In this document: positions 16,253 to 25,163 of the stretch, piece by piece | Layout: each line of letters begins with the position of its first letter | Numbering within the stretch: position 1 is the stretch's first letter | NCBI RefSeq assembly: GCF_034044635.1 | Contig: NZ_JAXCLX010000002.1 | Span: 496,001-560,000, forward strand | Source: Dongia rigui | Lineage (GTDB): Bacteria > Pseudomonadota > Alphaproteobacteria > Dongiales > Dongiaceae | Reading direction: 5' to 3' | DNA length: 64,000 bases | Notes under the pieces: model-generated | The model's database searches: none | The model's input: only the letters and a program-made list of their open reading frames with translations | Told to the model about the DNA's origin: nothing | Translations under genes and position numbers: made by a program

Positions 16253-17937
16253 GCCTTTTGAGCCTTCAGCGCAGCATTGCGGAGATCGCTGAGCGAGGCC
16301 TTGGGCGTGATTGCTTCCGGATCAAGGCGCAACTCAAGCAGTGCCGGTTTGCCAGCGGCAAGGGCGCGCTCAAAAGCCGGCGCGAATTCCGCTGTCTTCT
16401 CGACAAGCTCGGCATGCGCGCCATAGGCCTTGCCCAGTGCCACGAAATCGGGATTGTGCAGTTCGGTTCCGCTGACGCGGCCTGGATAGGTCTTTTCCTG
16501 GTGCATGCGGATCGTGCCGTACATGCCGTTGTTGATAACCAGGAACACGACATTGGCGCCATACTGCACGGCCGTTGCCAATTCCTGGCCATTCATCATG
16601 AAGCAGCCGTCACCATTGAAGGAGACGACAACGCGGTCAGGGGCAGCGAGCTTGGCGGCAACTGCTGCCGGCACGCCATATCCCATCGAGCCATTGGTGG
16701 GGCCGAGCTGGGTGCGGAACTTGCGATACTGATAGAAGCGGTGGCTCCATGTCGCGTAATTACCGGCACCATTGGTGAGGATTGCGTCTTCGGGCAGGCG
16801 GTGGCGCAGCCAGGCCATGATGTCGCCCATCTGCAAATCGCCAGGGACCGGGCTGTGCTTGATGTTCTCGATATAATCGGCGTGGGCGCCCGACGTCCAG
16901 GAAGCCCAGGCTTTGTGATCGACCGGCGCCATCTTGCGCAGCGCCCGCGCGAAAGCACCCATGCCGCTGTTGATCGGCAGAGTGGCCTGATAGACGCGAC
17001 CCAATTCCTCGACACTGGCATGCACATGAACGAGCTTCTGTGCCGGGACCGGAATGTCGATGAGGGTGTAGCCGGATGTGGTCATTTCGCCGAGGCGCGG
17101 TCCGATGGCGATGAGGAGATCGCTCTCCTTGATGCGCTGCGCGAGCTTCGGGTTGATGCCGATGCCCACGTCGCCGACATAATTCGGCAGCGTGTTGTCG
17201 AACAGATCCTGGCAGCGGAAGGAGCAGCCGACGGGTAGGTTGTTGGCTTCGGCAAAGGCGCGGATGTCGGCCACGGCCTCGGCATCCCAGCCACCACCAC
17301 CCAGGATGACGAGCGGGCGCTGTGCCTTGGTGAGCAGGGCTCGGAAGTCTGCCACCTGTTCCTCACCCGGATGCGCGCGGCTGACCTTGTAATGCATGGC
17401 ATCGCCCACCTCGGCAATGTCGGTCAGCATGTCCTCGGGGAGCGCCAGCACGACCGGGCCGGGGCGGCCGTTGACGGCCCGGTGGAAGGCCTGGCTCACC
17501 AATTCGGGAATGCGCGCCGCATCCTCGATCTCGGCCACCCATTTCACCATTGGGCCATACATGCGGCGGAAGTCGATTTCCTGGAATGCCTCACGCTCGA
17601 CCTGGTCGCGGGCGACCTGGCCGATGAAGAGGATCATCGGCGTCGAATCCTGGAAGGCGGTGTGGACGCCGACCGAGGCGTTGGTGGCGCCGGGACCGCG
17701 CGTGACGAAACAGATGCCGGGCCTGCCGGTCAGCTTGCCATAGGCTTCGGCCATATAGGCGGCACCGCCTTCCTGGCGGCAGACGACCAGCTTGATCTTG
17801 TCCTGCGAATCGTGGAGCGCATCGAGCGCTGCCAGATAGCTTTCGCCCGGCACGCAGAAGGCCATGTCGACGCCATGCCCGATCAGCGCATCGATCAGGA
17901 TCCGGCCACCGTTGCGCGGCTTCACATTCTTGCTCAT
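16249..17937 (-). CDS. TPP-dependent acetolactate synthase-like enzyme
   Basis: A 562-residue protein with the three-domain TPP fold. The N-terminal domain has the catalytic glutamate in CRQEGGAAYMAEAYGKLTG (near residue 55) and FVTRGPGATNASVGVHTAFQ. The C-terminal Mg-TPP motif is FNGDGCFMMNGQELATAV, followed by INNGMYGTIRMHQEKTYPGR. This is the acetolactate-synthase-like subgroup, but no small regulatory subunit gene follows, so a catabolic decarboxylase or lyase is as likely as IlvB. It sits downstream of an amidase and an ABC importer on the same strand, with 87 bp to the amidase stop. Substrate unknown. Confidence 0.88.
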   Translation of the reverse strand: MSKNVKPRNGGRILIDALIGHGVDMAFCVPGESYLAALDALHDSQDKIKLVVCRQEGGAAYMAEAYGKLTGRPGICFVTRGPGATNASVGVHTAFQDSTPMILFIGQVARDQVEREAFQEIDFRRMYGPMVKWVAEIEDAARIPELVSQAFHRAVNGRPGPVVLALPEDMLTDIAEVGDAMHYKVSRAHPGEEQVADFRALLTKAQRPLVILGGGGWDAEAVADIRAFAEANNLPVGCSFRCQDLFDNTLPNYVGDVGIGINPKLAQRIKESDLLIAIGPRLGEMTTSGYTLIDIPVPAQKLVHVHASVEELGRVYQATLPINSGMGAFARALRKMAPVDHKAWASWTSGAHADYIENIKHSPVPGDLQMGDIMAWLRHRLPEDAILTNGAGNYATWSHRFYQYRKFRTQLGPTNGSMGYGVPAAVAAKLAAPDRVVVSFNGDGCFMMNGQELATAVQYGANVVFLVINNGMYGTIRMHQEKTYPGRVSGTELHNPDFVALGKAYGAHAELVEKTAEFAPAFERALAAGKPALLELRLDPEAITPKASLSDLRNAALKAQKA

Positions 17938-18024
17938 GGACGGGCACCCAGGAATAAAAGGTCAGGACGAAAATGCGGGGCTAGGGCTAGCGCTTTTTGC
18001 CCTGTTTTGGCAAGGGGCGGGGCC

Positions 18025-19437
18025 TCAGAGCGGTGGGCGCTGGTGCCACCACGGCTGCAGCTTTTCCAGGGCGCTGCCAAGGCCGAGGACGCCAAGATCA
18101 TCATGGCGTCGGCCGATGATCTGCAGGCCGATCGGCAATTTGTCTGACGTAAGGCCCGCCGGGACCGACAAGGCCGGGCAGGGGCTGACGAAATTCCAGA
18201 CCGATGTGAAATCGAGGGCGCGGTAACCCCCGTCAGCGTCGAGTTGCCAGTACTCGGCATCGTTGCGACCAACCTTGGCCGCTGGTTGGCACATGGTGCC
18301 AGTCAGCATGGCCTCGTTGCGGGCGAGGATTGGCTGGATCTCGCCCCACATGCGGGTGCGGACGATCTCGATCTTCTTGAACTCGACAGCGTTCATCGCC
18401 AGGCCGTTCTCGATCAGGCGCACGACATTGGGGTCCATCTTGGCCCGGTAGTCTTTCAGCACATGGCCGAAAAAGGTGGCGAGATAGACGCCCCAATGCG
18501 CCGACCACAATTCGTCCTCGTCCTTGCCCCAGGGCAGCGAGACTTCCTCGATGATGGCACCGGCCCTGGCCAAGGTGTCGGCGGCCCGGCGGACGGCAGC
18601 TTCGACTTCCGGATGCCAGACGTGGTTACCCACCTTCAGAAGCAAGGCGAGACGCCTGCCCTTGAGGTCGTCGGGCAATGGCCCGGTAAAGTCGAGCGGC
18701 GTGGTTAGCGATTGAATGTCGCGGTCATCGGGCCCTTGCGTGATCTCTAGGAACAGGCAGGCGTCGCCGATGGTGCGGGCCAGCGGACCAAAATGCGACA
18801 GCTGGTCGAATTGGCTGGGGAGGATCGTGAAGGGGATGCGACCGAAACTCGGCTTCAGCCCGACGATACCGCAGAAGCTGGCCGGAATGCGCACCGACCC
18901 GCCCATATCCGAGCCCTCGGCAAAGGGCACACAACCGCTTGCGACAGCAGCGCCGGAACCACCGGACGAACCGCCGGCAGTGCGTTCGGTGTTCCATGGA
19001 TTGCGCGTGATGCCCCAGAGCGGGCTCTCGGTGAAGCTCGAATAGGCAAATTCAGGTGTCGTCGTCTTACCGATGAGAATGCCGCCGGCACCGGCGAGCG
19101 CCTCGGCAATCGGCGCGTCGTGATCGGGCACCCAATGTTCATAGGCGTAGGAGCCGAGCGTTGTGCGCTTGCCCTTGGTCGGTGTCAGATCCTTCAAGGC
19201 GTAGGGCACACCATGCAAGGGACCACGGAAATGGCCGGCCTTGGCCTCTGCCTCCATTTGCTTGGCTTGATCGCGCGCTTCTTCTGCGTAGACAAAGCAG
19301 AAGCAATTGAGCGCCGGGTTGACCTCGGCGATGCGCTTCAGCGCATTCTCTATGATGGTGACCGGCGACAGGCTGCCGGCACGGATGCGGGCGGCGAGTT
19401 CGGTGGCGGGCGTGAAGCAAAGATCGAGATCGGTCAC
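18025..19437 (-). CDS. amidase (amidase signature family)
   Basis: A 470-residue amidase-signature hydrolase with the Ser-cisSer-Lys triad visible: lysine in PYALKDLTPTKGKRTT, the glycine/serine signature GGSSGGSGAAVASG, and the nucleophile block EGSDMGGSVRIPASFCGIVG. These enzymes hydrolyse amides or act on related C-N bonds in the cytoplasm. The start codon is GTG. It follows the ABC permease gene by 15 bp on the same strand, so the ABC system may import its substrate, but neither is specific enough to name it. Confidence 0.92.
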   Translation of the reverse strand: MTDLDLCFTPATELAARIRAGSLSPVTIIENALKRIAEVNPALNCFCFVYAEEARDQAKQMEAEAKAGHFRGPLHGVPYALKDLTPTKGKRTTLGSYAYEHWVPDHDAPIAEALAGAGGILIGKTTTPEFAYSSFTESPLWGITRNPWNTERTAGGSSGGSGAAVASGCVPFAEGSDMGGSVRIPASFCGIVGLKPSFGRIPFTILPSQFDQLSHFGPLARTIGDACLFLEITQGPDDRDIQSLTTPLDFTGPLPDDLKGRRLALLLKVGNHVWHPEVEAAVRRAADTLARAGAIIEEVSLPWGKDEDELWSAHWGVYLATFFGHVLKDYRAKMDPNVVRLIENGLAMNAVEFKKIEIVRTRMWGEIQPILARNEAMLTGTMCQPAAKVGRNDAEYWQLDADGGYRALDFTSVWNFVSPCPALSVPAGLTSDKLPIGLQIIGRRHDDLGVLGLGSALEKLQPWWHQRPPL

Positions 19438-19452
19438 GTTGGAAGTCCAATC

Positions 19453-20253
19453 TTAAGCTGGGGTCAGTCGCTTGAGGCTGCGGGTGACGAAGATGAAGAG
19501 CGCGAAATCGACCAGGATCATCAAGGCCACCAGCGCATGATAAAGCGGCGAGGCGTTCTGGGCGACCCCTGAGAGGATCGCGCCGGGCAGCAGCACGGCG
19601 TCGCCGGAAAGACTGTTGCCGAGATAGAAATCGCCCAGTGACAGGATGAAGGCGATGAGGGCGCCGAAGGTCATGTAGGGCCGCAGGACTGGCCAGGTGA
19701 GGCGATGGAAAATCGTGATTTCATCGGCGCCGGCTTCAAGCGCCGTGGCGCGCCAGGCCGGATCGACGCGCTGCCAGCCCAGGCAAAGGATCGCTGCCAC
19801 CAAGGGGGCCGCGACCGCGGCCTGGCTCAGCGCCACCAGGCCAAGGCCCAACGCATTGCCGCCCCATTGCGCAAGCTTGAGGCAGGCCAGCAGGAACAGC
19901 GCGCCAAGGCCGAAGCGCGGCAACAGGAAGGGGAGGGCGGAGCCGAGCAAAGGCAGCCAATGGCGCTCCCTGATCCAGCGACGCCAAAGAAGTGACAGGG
20001 CCAAGCCCCAGATGCCCGCCAGGATCGTGACGGCAATGGCGATGAGGGGTGTTTCGCCAAGCGCCGGAGCGATGCCGGCTTCCTTGGCAAGGGCCGCCAT
20101 CATCTGGCCGGTATCGGCAACCAGGAATATCCCCAGCGCGTAATAGAGCCCTAGGCCAAAAATGGCGCCGACCGGCAGCAGCAGGAACAAGACCAACAGC
20201 CAGGCGGCAAGATGCAGCAACAATCCGGGCAGACGGCTGACACGGCGGATCAT
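19453..20253 (-). CDS. ABC transporter permease (PotC-like)
   Basis: A 266-residue inner-membrane permease with about six helices. The cytoplasmic EAA loop reads ALEAGADEITIFHRLTWPVL, the contact site for an ABC ATPase. I start at 20253, where ATGA overlaps the stop of the other permease gene. The pair resembles the spermidine/putrescine permease type. The third cluster subunit (next entries) has lost ATPase motifs, so how this permease is energised is an open question. Confidence 0.88.
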   Translation of the reverse strand: MIRRVSRLPGLLLHLAAWLLVLFLLLPVGAIFGLGLYYALGIFLVADTGQMMAALAKEAGIAPALGETPLIAIAVTILAGIWGLALSLLWRRWIRERHWLPLLGSALPFLLPRFGLGALFLLACLKLAQWGGNALGLGLVALSQAAVAAPLVAAILCLGWQRVDPAWRATALEAGADEITIFHRLTWPVLRPYMTFGALIAFILSLGDFYLGNSLSGDAVLLPGAILSGVAQNASPLYHALVALMILVDFALFIFVTRSLKRLTPA

Positions 20254-21080
20254 GTGGGCACCTTGCGCTGATTGAGCACCGCCAGGAGGACGAGAGGTGC
20301 AGCGGCAAATGCCAGCAACAGGATCAGCATCGCCGCGGCATAGGGCCAACCGGTCTCGCTTTCCAACGCGCGTTGCAGCCACTCGCTGGCCTGTTCAAAT
20401 TCGCCGGTGCCGAGCAGCCGCGGCTCCAGGAAGCTGCCGATGGCGCCGCTGAAAGTTATGGCTGCGGAAAGTGCCGCAGCAGATCGGCAGAGCGGCCACA
20501 GGATGCGGGTGAGGAGTGTTGCGCTGTCGGCACCGCATTCCCGTGCCGCGCGCAGCAGATGCGGATCGACGCGGCGAAAAGCCAGTGCAAGAACCAGAAT
20601 GCTAAGCGGCAGCCAGGCGTGAATACCGGCGATCAGTTCTGCCGAGAAGCCGCTGAGCATCGACAATGGCAGGATGTCCAGGAGTGCGAGGTCCTTGAAG
20701 GCCTGCATCCAGCCCAGGATGCGCATGCCGGGATCGAAAAACCACAGCAGGATGACGAAGCCGAGCAGGACGCGCCCAAGGCGCCGACCGCGAATGGCGA
20801 TCAAGTAGGCGATCGGCCAGCTGAGGCAGGTCGCACCGAGCGCGGTCAGTGCTGCGAGCAGAATGCTGCTGAAGAGCGCTTCGCGGGCCTCTGGTGAAGC
20901 GAGCAGACTGGTCCAGCCCGTGAGCGACAGGTCGCCGGATTGATTGGCCGTGGCCAGCAGGCTGAGCCAGAGGACGAGTGCAAGGGGGGCGGCAAAGATC
21001 GCGATTTGCAATCCCAGCGACGTCCAGGCGAGGCCGGCGAGGGGGCCGCGCAACGCCAAGGAGCTGCCGCCGGCCGCCAT
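20250..21080 (-). CDS. ABC transporter permease (PotB-like)
   Basis: A 276-residue permease with an N-terminal membrane helix near 20-42 and an EAA loop LRAARECGADSATLLTRILW near residue 185. TGATG and ATGA overlaps tie it to the ATPase-like gene before it and the second permease after it. No periplasmic binding-protein gene is adjacent, which is unusual for an importer operon of this type. Confidence 0.88.
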   Translation of the reverse strand: MAAGGSSLALRGPLAGLAWTSLGLQIAIFAAPLALVLWLSLLATANQSGDLSLTGWTSLLASPEAREALFSSILLAALTALGATCLSWPIAYLIAIRGRRLGRVLLGFVILLWFFDPGMRILGWMQAFKDLALLDILPLSMLSGFSAELIAGIHAWLPLSILVLALAFRRVDPHLLRAARECGADSATLLTRILWPLCRSAAALSAAITFSGAIGSFLEPRLLGTGEFEQASEWLQRALESETGWPYAAAMLILLLAFAAAPLVLLAVLNQRKVPT

Positions 21081-22180
21081 CAGGTCACCGGCAGCAGATA
21101 GGAATCGGCCCGGTTCCAGCCCAGCGTGACGCGCCTGCCGCTTTCCAGCGGAAAGGGGGCGGGTGCCGGAATCTCGGCGATCACGCCGGGCGCGAAGCCT
21201 TCGATGGCGACACGGATGCGCGTGTTGGTGCCGCGTGGCATGACATCGGCGATGATACCATCGGTCAGCAGGTCGAAGCGGCGGATGCCGAGAAAGGGCC
21301 GCACGACTTCGGGGCGCACCAGCAGCAGGGCCGGACCGCTCGCCAGCCGAGGGTGGCAGCGCTCGCGCCCCAAATCGCCGCCGCCAGATTGTAGCAAGGC
21401 CGAGCGCAAGACGACCTTGGCGTCGAGCATTTCGACGTCGACGGGCAGCAGATTGCAGGGGCCGGCCAATTGGGCGACCGTGGCGCTCGCCGGGCGGCCG
21501 AACAATTCCTCGGCCTTGCCCAATTGCACTTCTCGGCCACCGACGACGACCGAGATGATGTCCGCCAGCGCCATCGCTTCAGCGAGGTCGTCGGTGGCAA
21601 ACAGCGTGGTGAGGTTGAACTGCCGGTGCAGCCGCTTCAGTTCCGGCAGGAAAGCATGGCGTGCCGCACCTGGCAGTACCTGCAGCGGCCGCTCGAGGAG
21701 CAGAATCTCAGGCTCCCCGGCCATGGCGCGGGCGAGGGCCGTGCGCAATTGTTGCTCCGCCGTGAGGGACGCGGGCAGCCGGTCCAATAGATCGGCGGCG
21801 ATGCCGCATTCCTCGACCACACGTTCCAGGCGGGTTGCGATTTCGGCTCTGTCATGACCGCGCTGTTGCAGTGGAAAGGCGATGTTGGCGCGCAAGGTTA
21901 GGTGCGGGAAGAGGGCGAGATGCGCGCGCACCGTCATGACACCACGCTCGCCCGGCACCCGCAGGCCGAGATCCTTGTTGTCGATCAGGATGCGGCCATG
22001 CCGCGGCCGCGCGAATCCGGCGATGAGGTCGATGGCGGTGGTCAGCAGTTCGGGTGCCGGGGCCACCAGCGCGAAGAAGGCGCCACGCGGCAGCTGCGCG
22101 GAAAAGCCGTCAAGTGCCGCGGCACCTTCCCCGGCCGTCAGATCGCGCAGCTCGAGATGGCCCGGCCCGGACATGCTCAC
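21080..22180 (-). CDS. ABC ATPase-like subunit with degenerate catalytic motifs, TOBE-type C-terminus
   Basis: A 366-residue protein with the length and layout of a PotA/FbpC-type ATPase, including RYDL-like flanks and a C-terminal TOBE-like region (ALLLVRPEVVRPF near 285). Every nucleotide-handling motif is altered. Walker A is VAPAPELLTT (39-48) with no GKT/S. The Q-loop position reads VRAHLALFPHLT. The signature is LTAEQQLR instead of LSGGQQQR. Walker B is ILLLERPL instead of LLLLDEPL. The switch histidine is aspartate (ATDDLAEA). The frame is intact and overlaps the permease gene. Either it is a non-catalytic regulatory subunit, or the transporter borrows another ATPase. GTG 22180 or ATG 22174 could start it. 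Confidence 0.85.
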   Translation of the reverse strand: MSMSGPGHLELRDLTAGEGAAALDGFSAQLPRGAFFALVAPAPELLTTAIDLIAGFARPRHGRILIDNKDLGLRVPGERGVMTVRAHLALFPHLTLRANIAFPLQQRGHDRAEIATRLERVVEECGIAADLLDRLPASLTAEQQLRTALARAMAGEPEILLLERPLQVLPGAARHAFLPELKRLHRQFNLTTLFATDDLAEAMALADIISVVVGGREVQLGKAEELFGRPASATVAQLAGPCNLLPVDVEMLDAKVVLRSALLQSGGGDLGRERCHPRLASGPALLLVRPEVVRPFLGIRRFDLLTDGIIADVMPRGTNTRIRVAIEGFAPGVIAEIPAPAPFPLESGRRVTLGWNRADSYLLPVT

Positions 22181-22210
22181 CGCCCAGCCATGCTGATCAC
22201 CGGGACACGC

Positions 22211-22558
22211 TCAATGGTGATGTGCTTCGTGCAGCATCGCCTGGCGCATGCCCGTATCATAGGCGTGCCCTTCGGGCGTCAGGATGCAAGCGCGGGGGAA
22301 CGCGGATTTGATGAGGCCCTTGCGCTCCAGCGCCTTCCACGCCGCCTCGTTGCCGAGGCCCGTGGCATCTGCCGCCGAGAGCACCCACGGCCCCAGGTGA
22401 AAATGGTCGCCATGGGCGTGTGGCAGGCGCTGGATGAGCGTGTGGCCCGCCTCTTCGGCCGGCACCGCATAGCCTTCGAGCCCCGAGAGCGCCTGAAACA
22501 GGGTCAGGGTCTTCAATTGCAGCGTGTTGAGGTTGAGCGGGTTCTTCTTCGGCGGCAT
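22211..22558 (-). CDS. conserved-looking hypothetical protein with His-rich end
   Basis: A 115-residue soluble protein, MPPKKNPLNLNTLQLKTLTL..., with the central segment RLPHAHGDHFHLGPWVLSAA and the end AMLHEAHHH. Eight or more histidines in two clusters could bind metal. A helix-turn-helix-like stretch (NEAAWKALERKGLIKSAFPR) is possible. It lies between a GNAT gene (9 bp) and the degenerate ABC subunit (30 bp) on the same strand. I do not recognise a named family. Confidence 0.75.
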   Translation of the reverse strand: MPPKKNPLNLNTLQLKTLTLFQALSGLEGYAVPAEEAGHTLIQRLPHAHGDHFHLGPWVLSAADATGLGNEAAWKALERKGLIKSAFPRACILTPEGHAYDTGMRQAMLHEAHHH

Positions 22559-22567
22559 GTCGCTATC

Positions 22568-23035
22568 CTATGCGTCCAGGGTCTTTTCCATGTAGAGCGA
22601 ATGTGGGTCGAGCTGATAGGCCCCGAAGGGGGCGATCTCGCGATATCCAGACTTAACATATAGCGCGATCGCCTCCGGCTGCCGGACGCCGGTCTCGAGC
22701 CGCAGGCAGGTGATGCCCACGGCACGGGCATCGGCCTCGAGTGCCGCCAGCAGGCGGCTGCCGAGCTTCAGGCCGCGCGCCTTGGGGTCGACATACATGC
22801 GCTTGATCTCGCCATAGCTCTGCTGGCGCAAGATGGCGCCGATCCCGCGCAACCGGCCGTCGACGCGCGCCACGTAGAAGCTGGTCTGCGGCCCCTGCAA
22901 GGTCGATATGTCGACCAGGTGGTTGCTCTCGGCCGGGTACAGTGTCGCGTAATAGGCATCGCCTTCGGCCAGCATGTCGCGCACATCCGGCTGGTCGGGG
23001 GTTTCGATGCGAATGATGGGCGTCTGCAAGATCAA
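22568..23035 (-). CDS. GNAT-family N-acetyltransferase
   Basis: A 155-residue single-domain GNAT protein. The acetyl-CoA binding motif A is KRMYVDPKARGLKLGSRLLA near residue 90, followed by CLRLETGVRQPEAIALYVKS and GYREIAPFGAY, the usual strand-helix-strand end. It transfers acetyl from acetyl-CoA to an amine; substrate unknown. The first codon here is TTG, only a few bases after the yajQ stop, and another TTG two codons later is an alternative. Tight packing suggests co-transcription with yajQ. Confidence 0.88.
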   Translation of the reverse strand: MILQTPIIRIETPDQPDVRDMLAEGDAYYATLYPAESNHLVDISTLQGPQTSFYVARVDGRLRGIGAILRQQSYGEIKRMYVDPKARGLKLGSRLLAALEADARAVGITCLRLETGVRQPEAIALYVKSGYREIAPFGAYQLDPHSLYMEKTLDA

Positions 23036-23039
23036 TCCC

Positions 23040-23525
23040 TCAATCGCGGAAATTAGTGAACTGCAGCGGCTGTTCGATCTTCAACCCCTTTACGAAGGCG
23101 ATCGCTTCCTGGAGTTCGTCACGCTTCTTGCCAGTGACGCGCAGTTCGTCACCCTGGATCGAAACCTGGACCTTCAGCTTTGCGTCCTTGATGTCCTTGA
23201 CGATCTTCTTGCCCAGCGTCTGCTCGATGCCCTGCTTCACCACGACTTCCTGGCGGCGCGAATTGCCGGTGGCCTTCTGCTCGTCCTTGAATTCGAGGCA
23301 GCCGGGATCCAGTTTCCGCCGCGTGATATGCACCTTGAGCAGTTCCTGCATCTGCTTCAGCTTCAGATCGTCATCGGCATTGATGGTGATGACGGCTTCC
23401 TTGCGCTCGATCGTGCAATGCGACCCCTTGAAATCGAAGCGCGTGCCGACCTCTCGGACGACGCCCTGGATGGCATTCTCGACCTCGGCCAGTTCAGTCT
23501 TAGAAATGATGTCAAATGACGGCAT
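23040..23525 (-). CDS. yajQ: YajQ-family nucleotide/c-di-GMP binding protein
   Basis: A 161-residue YajQ/UPF0234 protein with the conserved start MPSFDIISKTELAEVENAIQ, the middle RFDFKGSHCTIERKEAVITI and the end FVKGLKIEQPLQFTNFRD. The family has two ferredoxin-like folds, and members bind cyclic di-GMP or nucleotides and act as cofactors of transcription. Full length, good start. It lies 42 bp after the MATE gene on the same strand. Confidence 0.96.
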   Translation of the reverse strand: MPSFDIISKTELAEVENAIQGVVREVGTRFDFKGSHCTIERKEAVITINADDDLKLKQMQELLKVHITRRKLDPGCLEFKDEQKATGNSRRQEVVVKQGIEQTLGKKIVKDIKDAKLKVQVSIQGDELRVTGKKRDELQEAIAFVKGLKIEQPLQFTNFRD

Positions 23526-23567
23526 CGGAACCTCCTCAAACGTCTGCGGAATCTGCCACAGGCGGCA

Positions 23568-24899
23568 TCAATGTGCCAGCGCCCGGGGAATCCGCGGGTA
23601 CCACAGATAAAGCGTTGCCGCTCGCAAGACAAAGAACAGCATCAGCGCGCCCCACAGGCCATGATTGCCGAAGGCCGGAATGGCGAAATATTGCGCGACG
23701 ATCGCCCCGAGCGCCGCAATCACCATGCCGTTGCGCATCTCGCGGCCGCGGGTGGCGCCGATGAAGACGCCGTCGAGGACATAGCACCAAACGGCCACCA
23801 ATGGGGTGGCGGTCAGCCAGGGCAGATAAGGCGCTGCCTCGGCGAGGACCGCGGGGTCGTCGCTGAACAAGCCAATGATGGCACCGCCACCGCATTCGAG
23901 CAGGACGGCAATGCCCAGGGCAAGGACCAACGCCCAGAGGAGCGAGCCACCGACGGCACGGCGCAACTGACCGCGATCGCGCTGGCCGACTGCCTGGCCG
24001 GTCAGTGTCTCGGCCGATTGTGCAAATCCGTCGAGGCTCTGGGCGATGGTGGCGACCAGCGCGAACAGGACTTGGTTCGCGGCCAGCGTGGCGTCGCCCA
24101 TGCGGGCGCCGAGGCCGACGAAATAGACCATCACAAACATCACCGCGAGGGTGCGCAGGAAAATATCGAAATTGACCGACACCAGCACAAAGAGCTTGTC
24201 GAGGTCGATGAGAGAACCCGATTCTTCGCTCAACGGAACGATGCGCAGCAGACGCCGGGCCACCACGAAGCCGACAATGGCGGTCACCGTCTGCGCGACG
24301 GCGGTGGCGATGGCGGCGCCATCAACGCCGAGATGGAGTTGATAGACGAACAGCCAGCAAAGAGCGACGTTGAGGCCATTGAGCAGCACCTGCAAGGCCA
24401 GGGCACGCCCCATGCGCTGCAGCCCGACCAGCCAGCCGAAGATGACATAATTGGTGAAGTCAAACGGCGCACTGAACAGGCGATAATGGAAATAGCGGGC
24501 GGCCAGATCGGCCACCGCCTCGCTGGATCCGAACATCGGCACGGCGACGAAGGCCAGCGGAACCATGACCAGGAGCAGGATGAAACCAAAGATCCAGGCC
24601 AGCGACAGCGCCCGGTTGAGTGTTGCCTTGATTTCGTCGCCATCCTCGGCGCCGTAGGCCTGGGCGGTGAAGCCCGCCGTGCCGAGCCGCAGGAAGGCGA
24701 AAGCCCACAGCACGAAGGTCGACAGCGAGGCCCCGACGGAGATGCCGCCCAGCGCCACGGCGTCGCCGGTCCGGCCGATCAGGGCGGTGTCGACCAGATT
24801 GGGCAGGACCGCCGCGAAATTGGCGAGAATAGCCGGCACGGCCACGGCAAGGATGCGGCGATGGGTAACCCGGGGCGCGGAAATTGGGGTGTCGGTCAT
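23568..24899 (-). CDS. MATE-family efflux transporter (DinF branch)
   Basis: A 443-residue inner-membrane antiporter with about 12 helices in two repeats: RILAVAVPAILANFAAVLPN near residue 15, and GFAQSAETLTGQAVGQRDRG in the second half. MATE proteins expel cationic drugs or metabolites in exchange for Na+ or H+. I start at 24899 (MTDTPISAPRVTHRRIL), since the frame upstream lacks conservation. It is first in the minus-strand run leading to yajQ and GNAT. Confidence 0.92.
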   Translation of the reverse strand: MTDTPISAPRVTHRRILAVAVPAILANFAAVLPNLVDTALIGRTGDAVALGGISVGASLSTFVLWAFAFLRLGTAGFTAQAYGAEDGDEIKATLNRALSLAWIFGFILLLVMVPLAFVAVPMFGSSEAVADLAARYFHYRLFSAPFDFTNYVIFGWLVGLQRMGRALALQVLLNGLNVALCWLFVYQLHLGVDGAAIATAVAQTVTAIVGFVVARRLLRIVPLSEESGSLIDLDKLFVLVSVNFDIFLRTLAVMFVMVYFVGLGARMGDATLAANQVLFALVATIAQSLDGFAQSAETLTGQAVGQRDRGQLRRAVGGSLLWALVLALGIAVLLECGGGAIIGLFSDDPAVLAEAAPYLPWLTATPLVAVWCYVLDGVFIGATRGREMRNGMVIAALGAIVAQYFAIPAFGNHGLWGALMLFFVLRAATLYLWYPRIPRALAH

Positions 24900-25163
24900 G
24901 TGCTGCAGACTGATGGGCGGCGCAATATAGGCAGGGCGGGTGCGAACTGGCAAGCAACGGCAGCTGGCGAAACTCGCACATTCCTGCCAATTTTTCCCAC
25001 TATTTCATACCTCTAGGCCAATGGTAAGATATCCTTAATCAATTCACTCTAGTTAACGAGGACTATTTTCGCGATTGAATATGGTCGCCTGGGGCAGTGA
25101 CTATGTTCATGGCACTTGTCTCGCGGGTACCCATGATCCCCGCGGCCGAGATTGGTTGGCACG

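Noticed and set aside
16249-17937. Naming the TPP enzyme IlvB
   Set aside because: No small subunit gene follows, and the neighbours are an amidase and DUF1491; biosynthetic acetolactate synthase is not supported by context.
18025-22180. Reading the ABC cluster, amidase and TPP enzyme as a named catabolic operon
   Set aside because: Genes are close and co-directional, but there is no binding protein, the ATPase subunit is degenerate, and neither enzyme is specific enough to name a substrate.
23571-25016. A 481-codon plus-strand frame opposite the MATE gene
   Set aside because: The translation is a Gln/Arg/Asp/His-rich antisense shadow; MATE repeats are clear on the minus strand.
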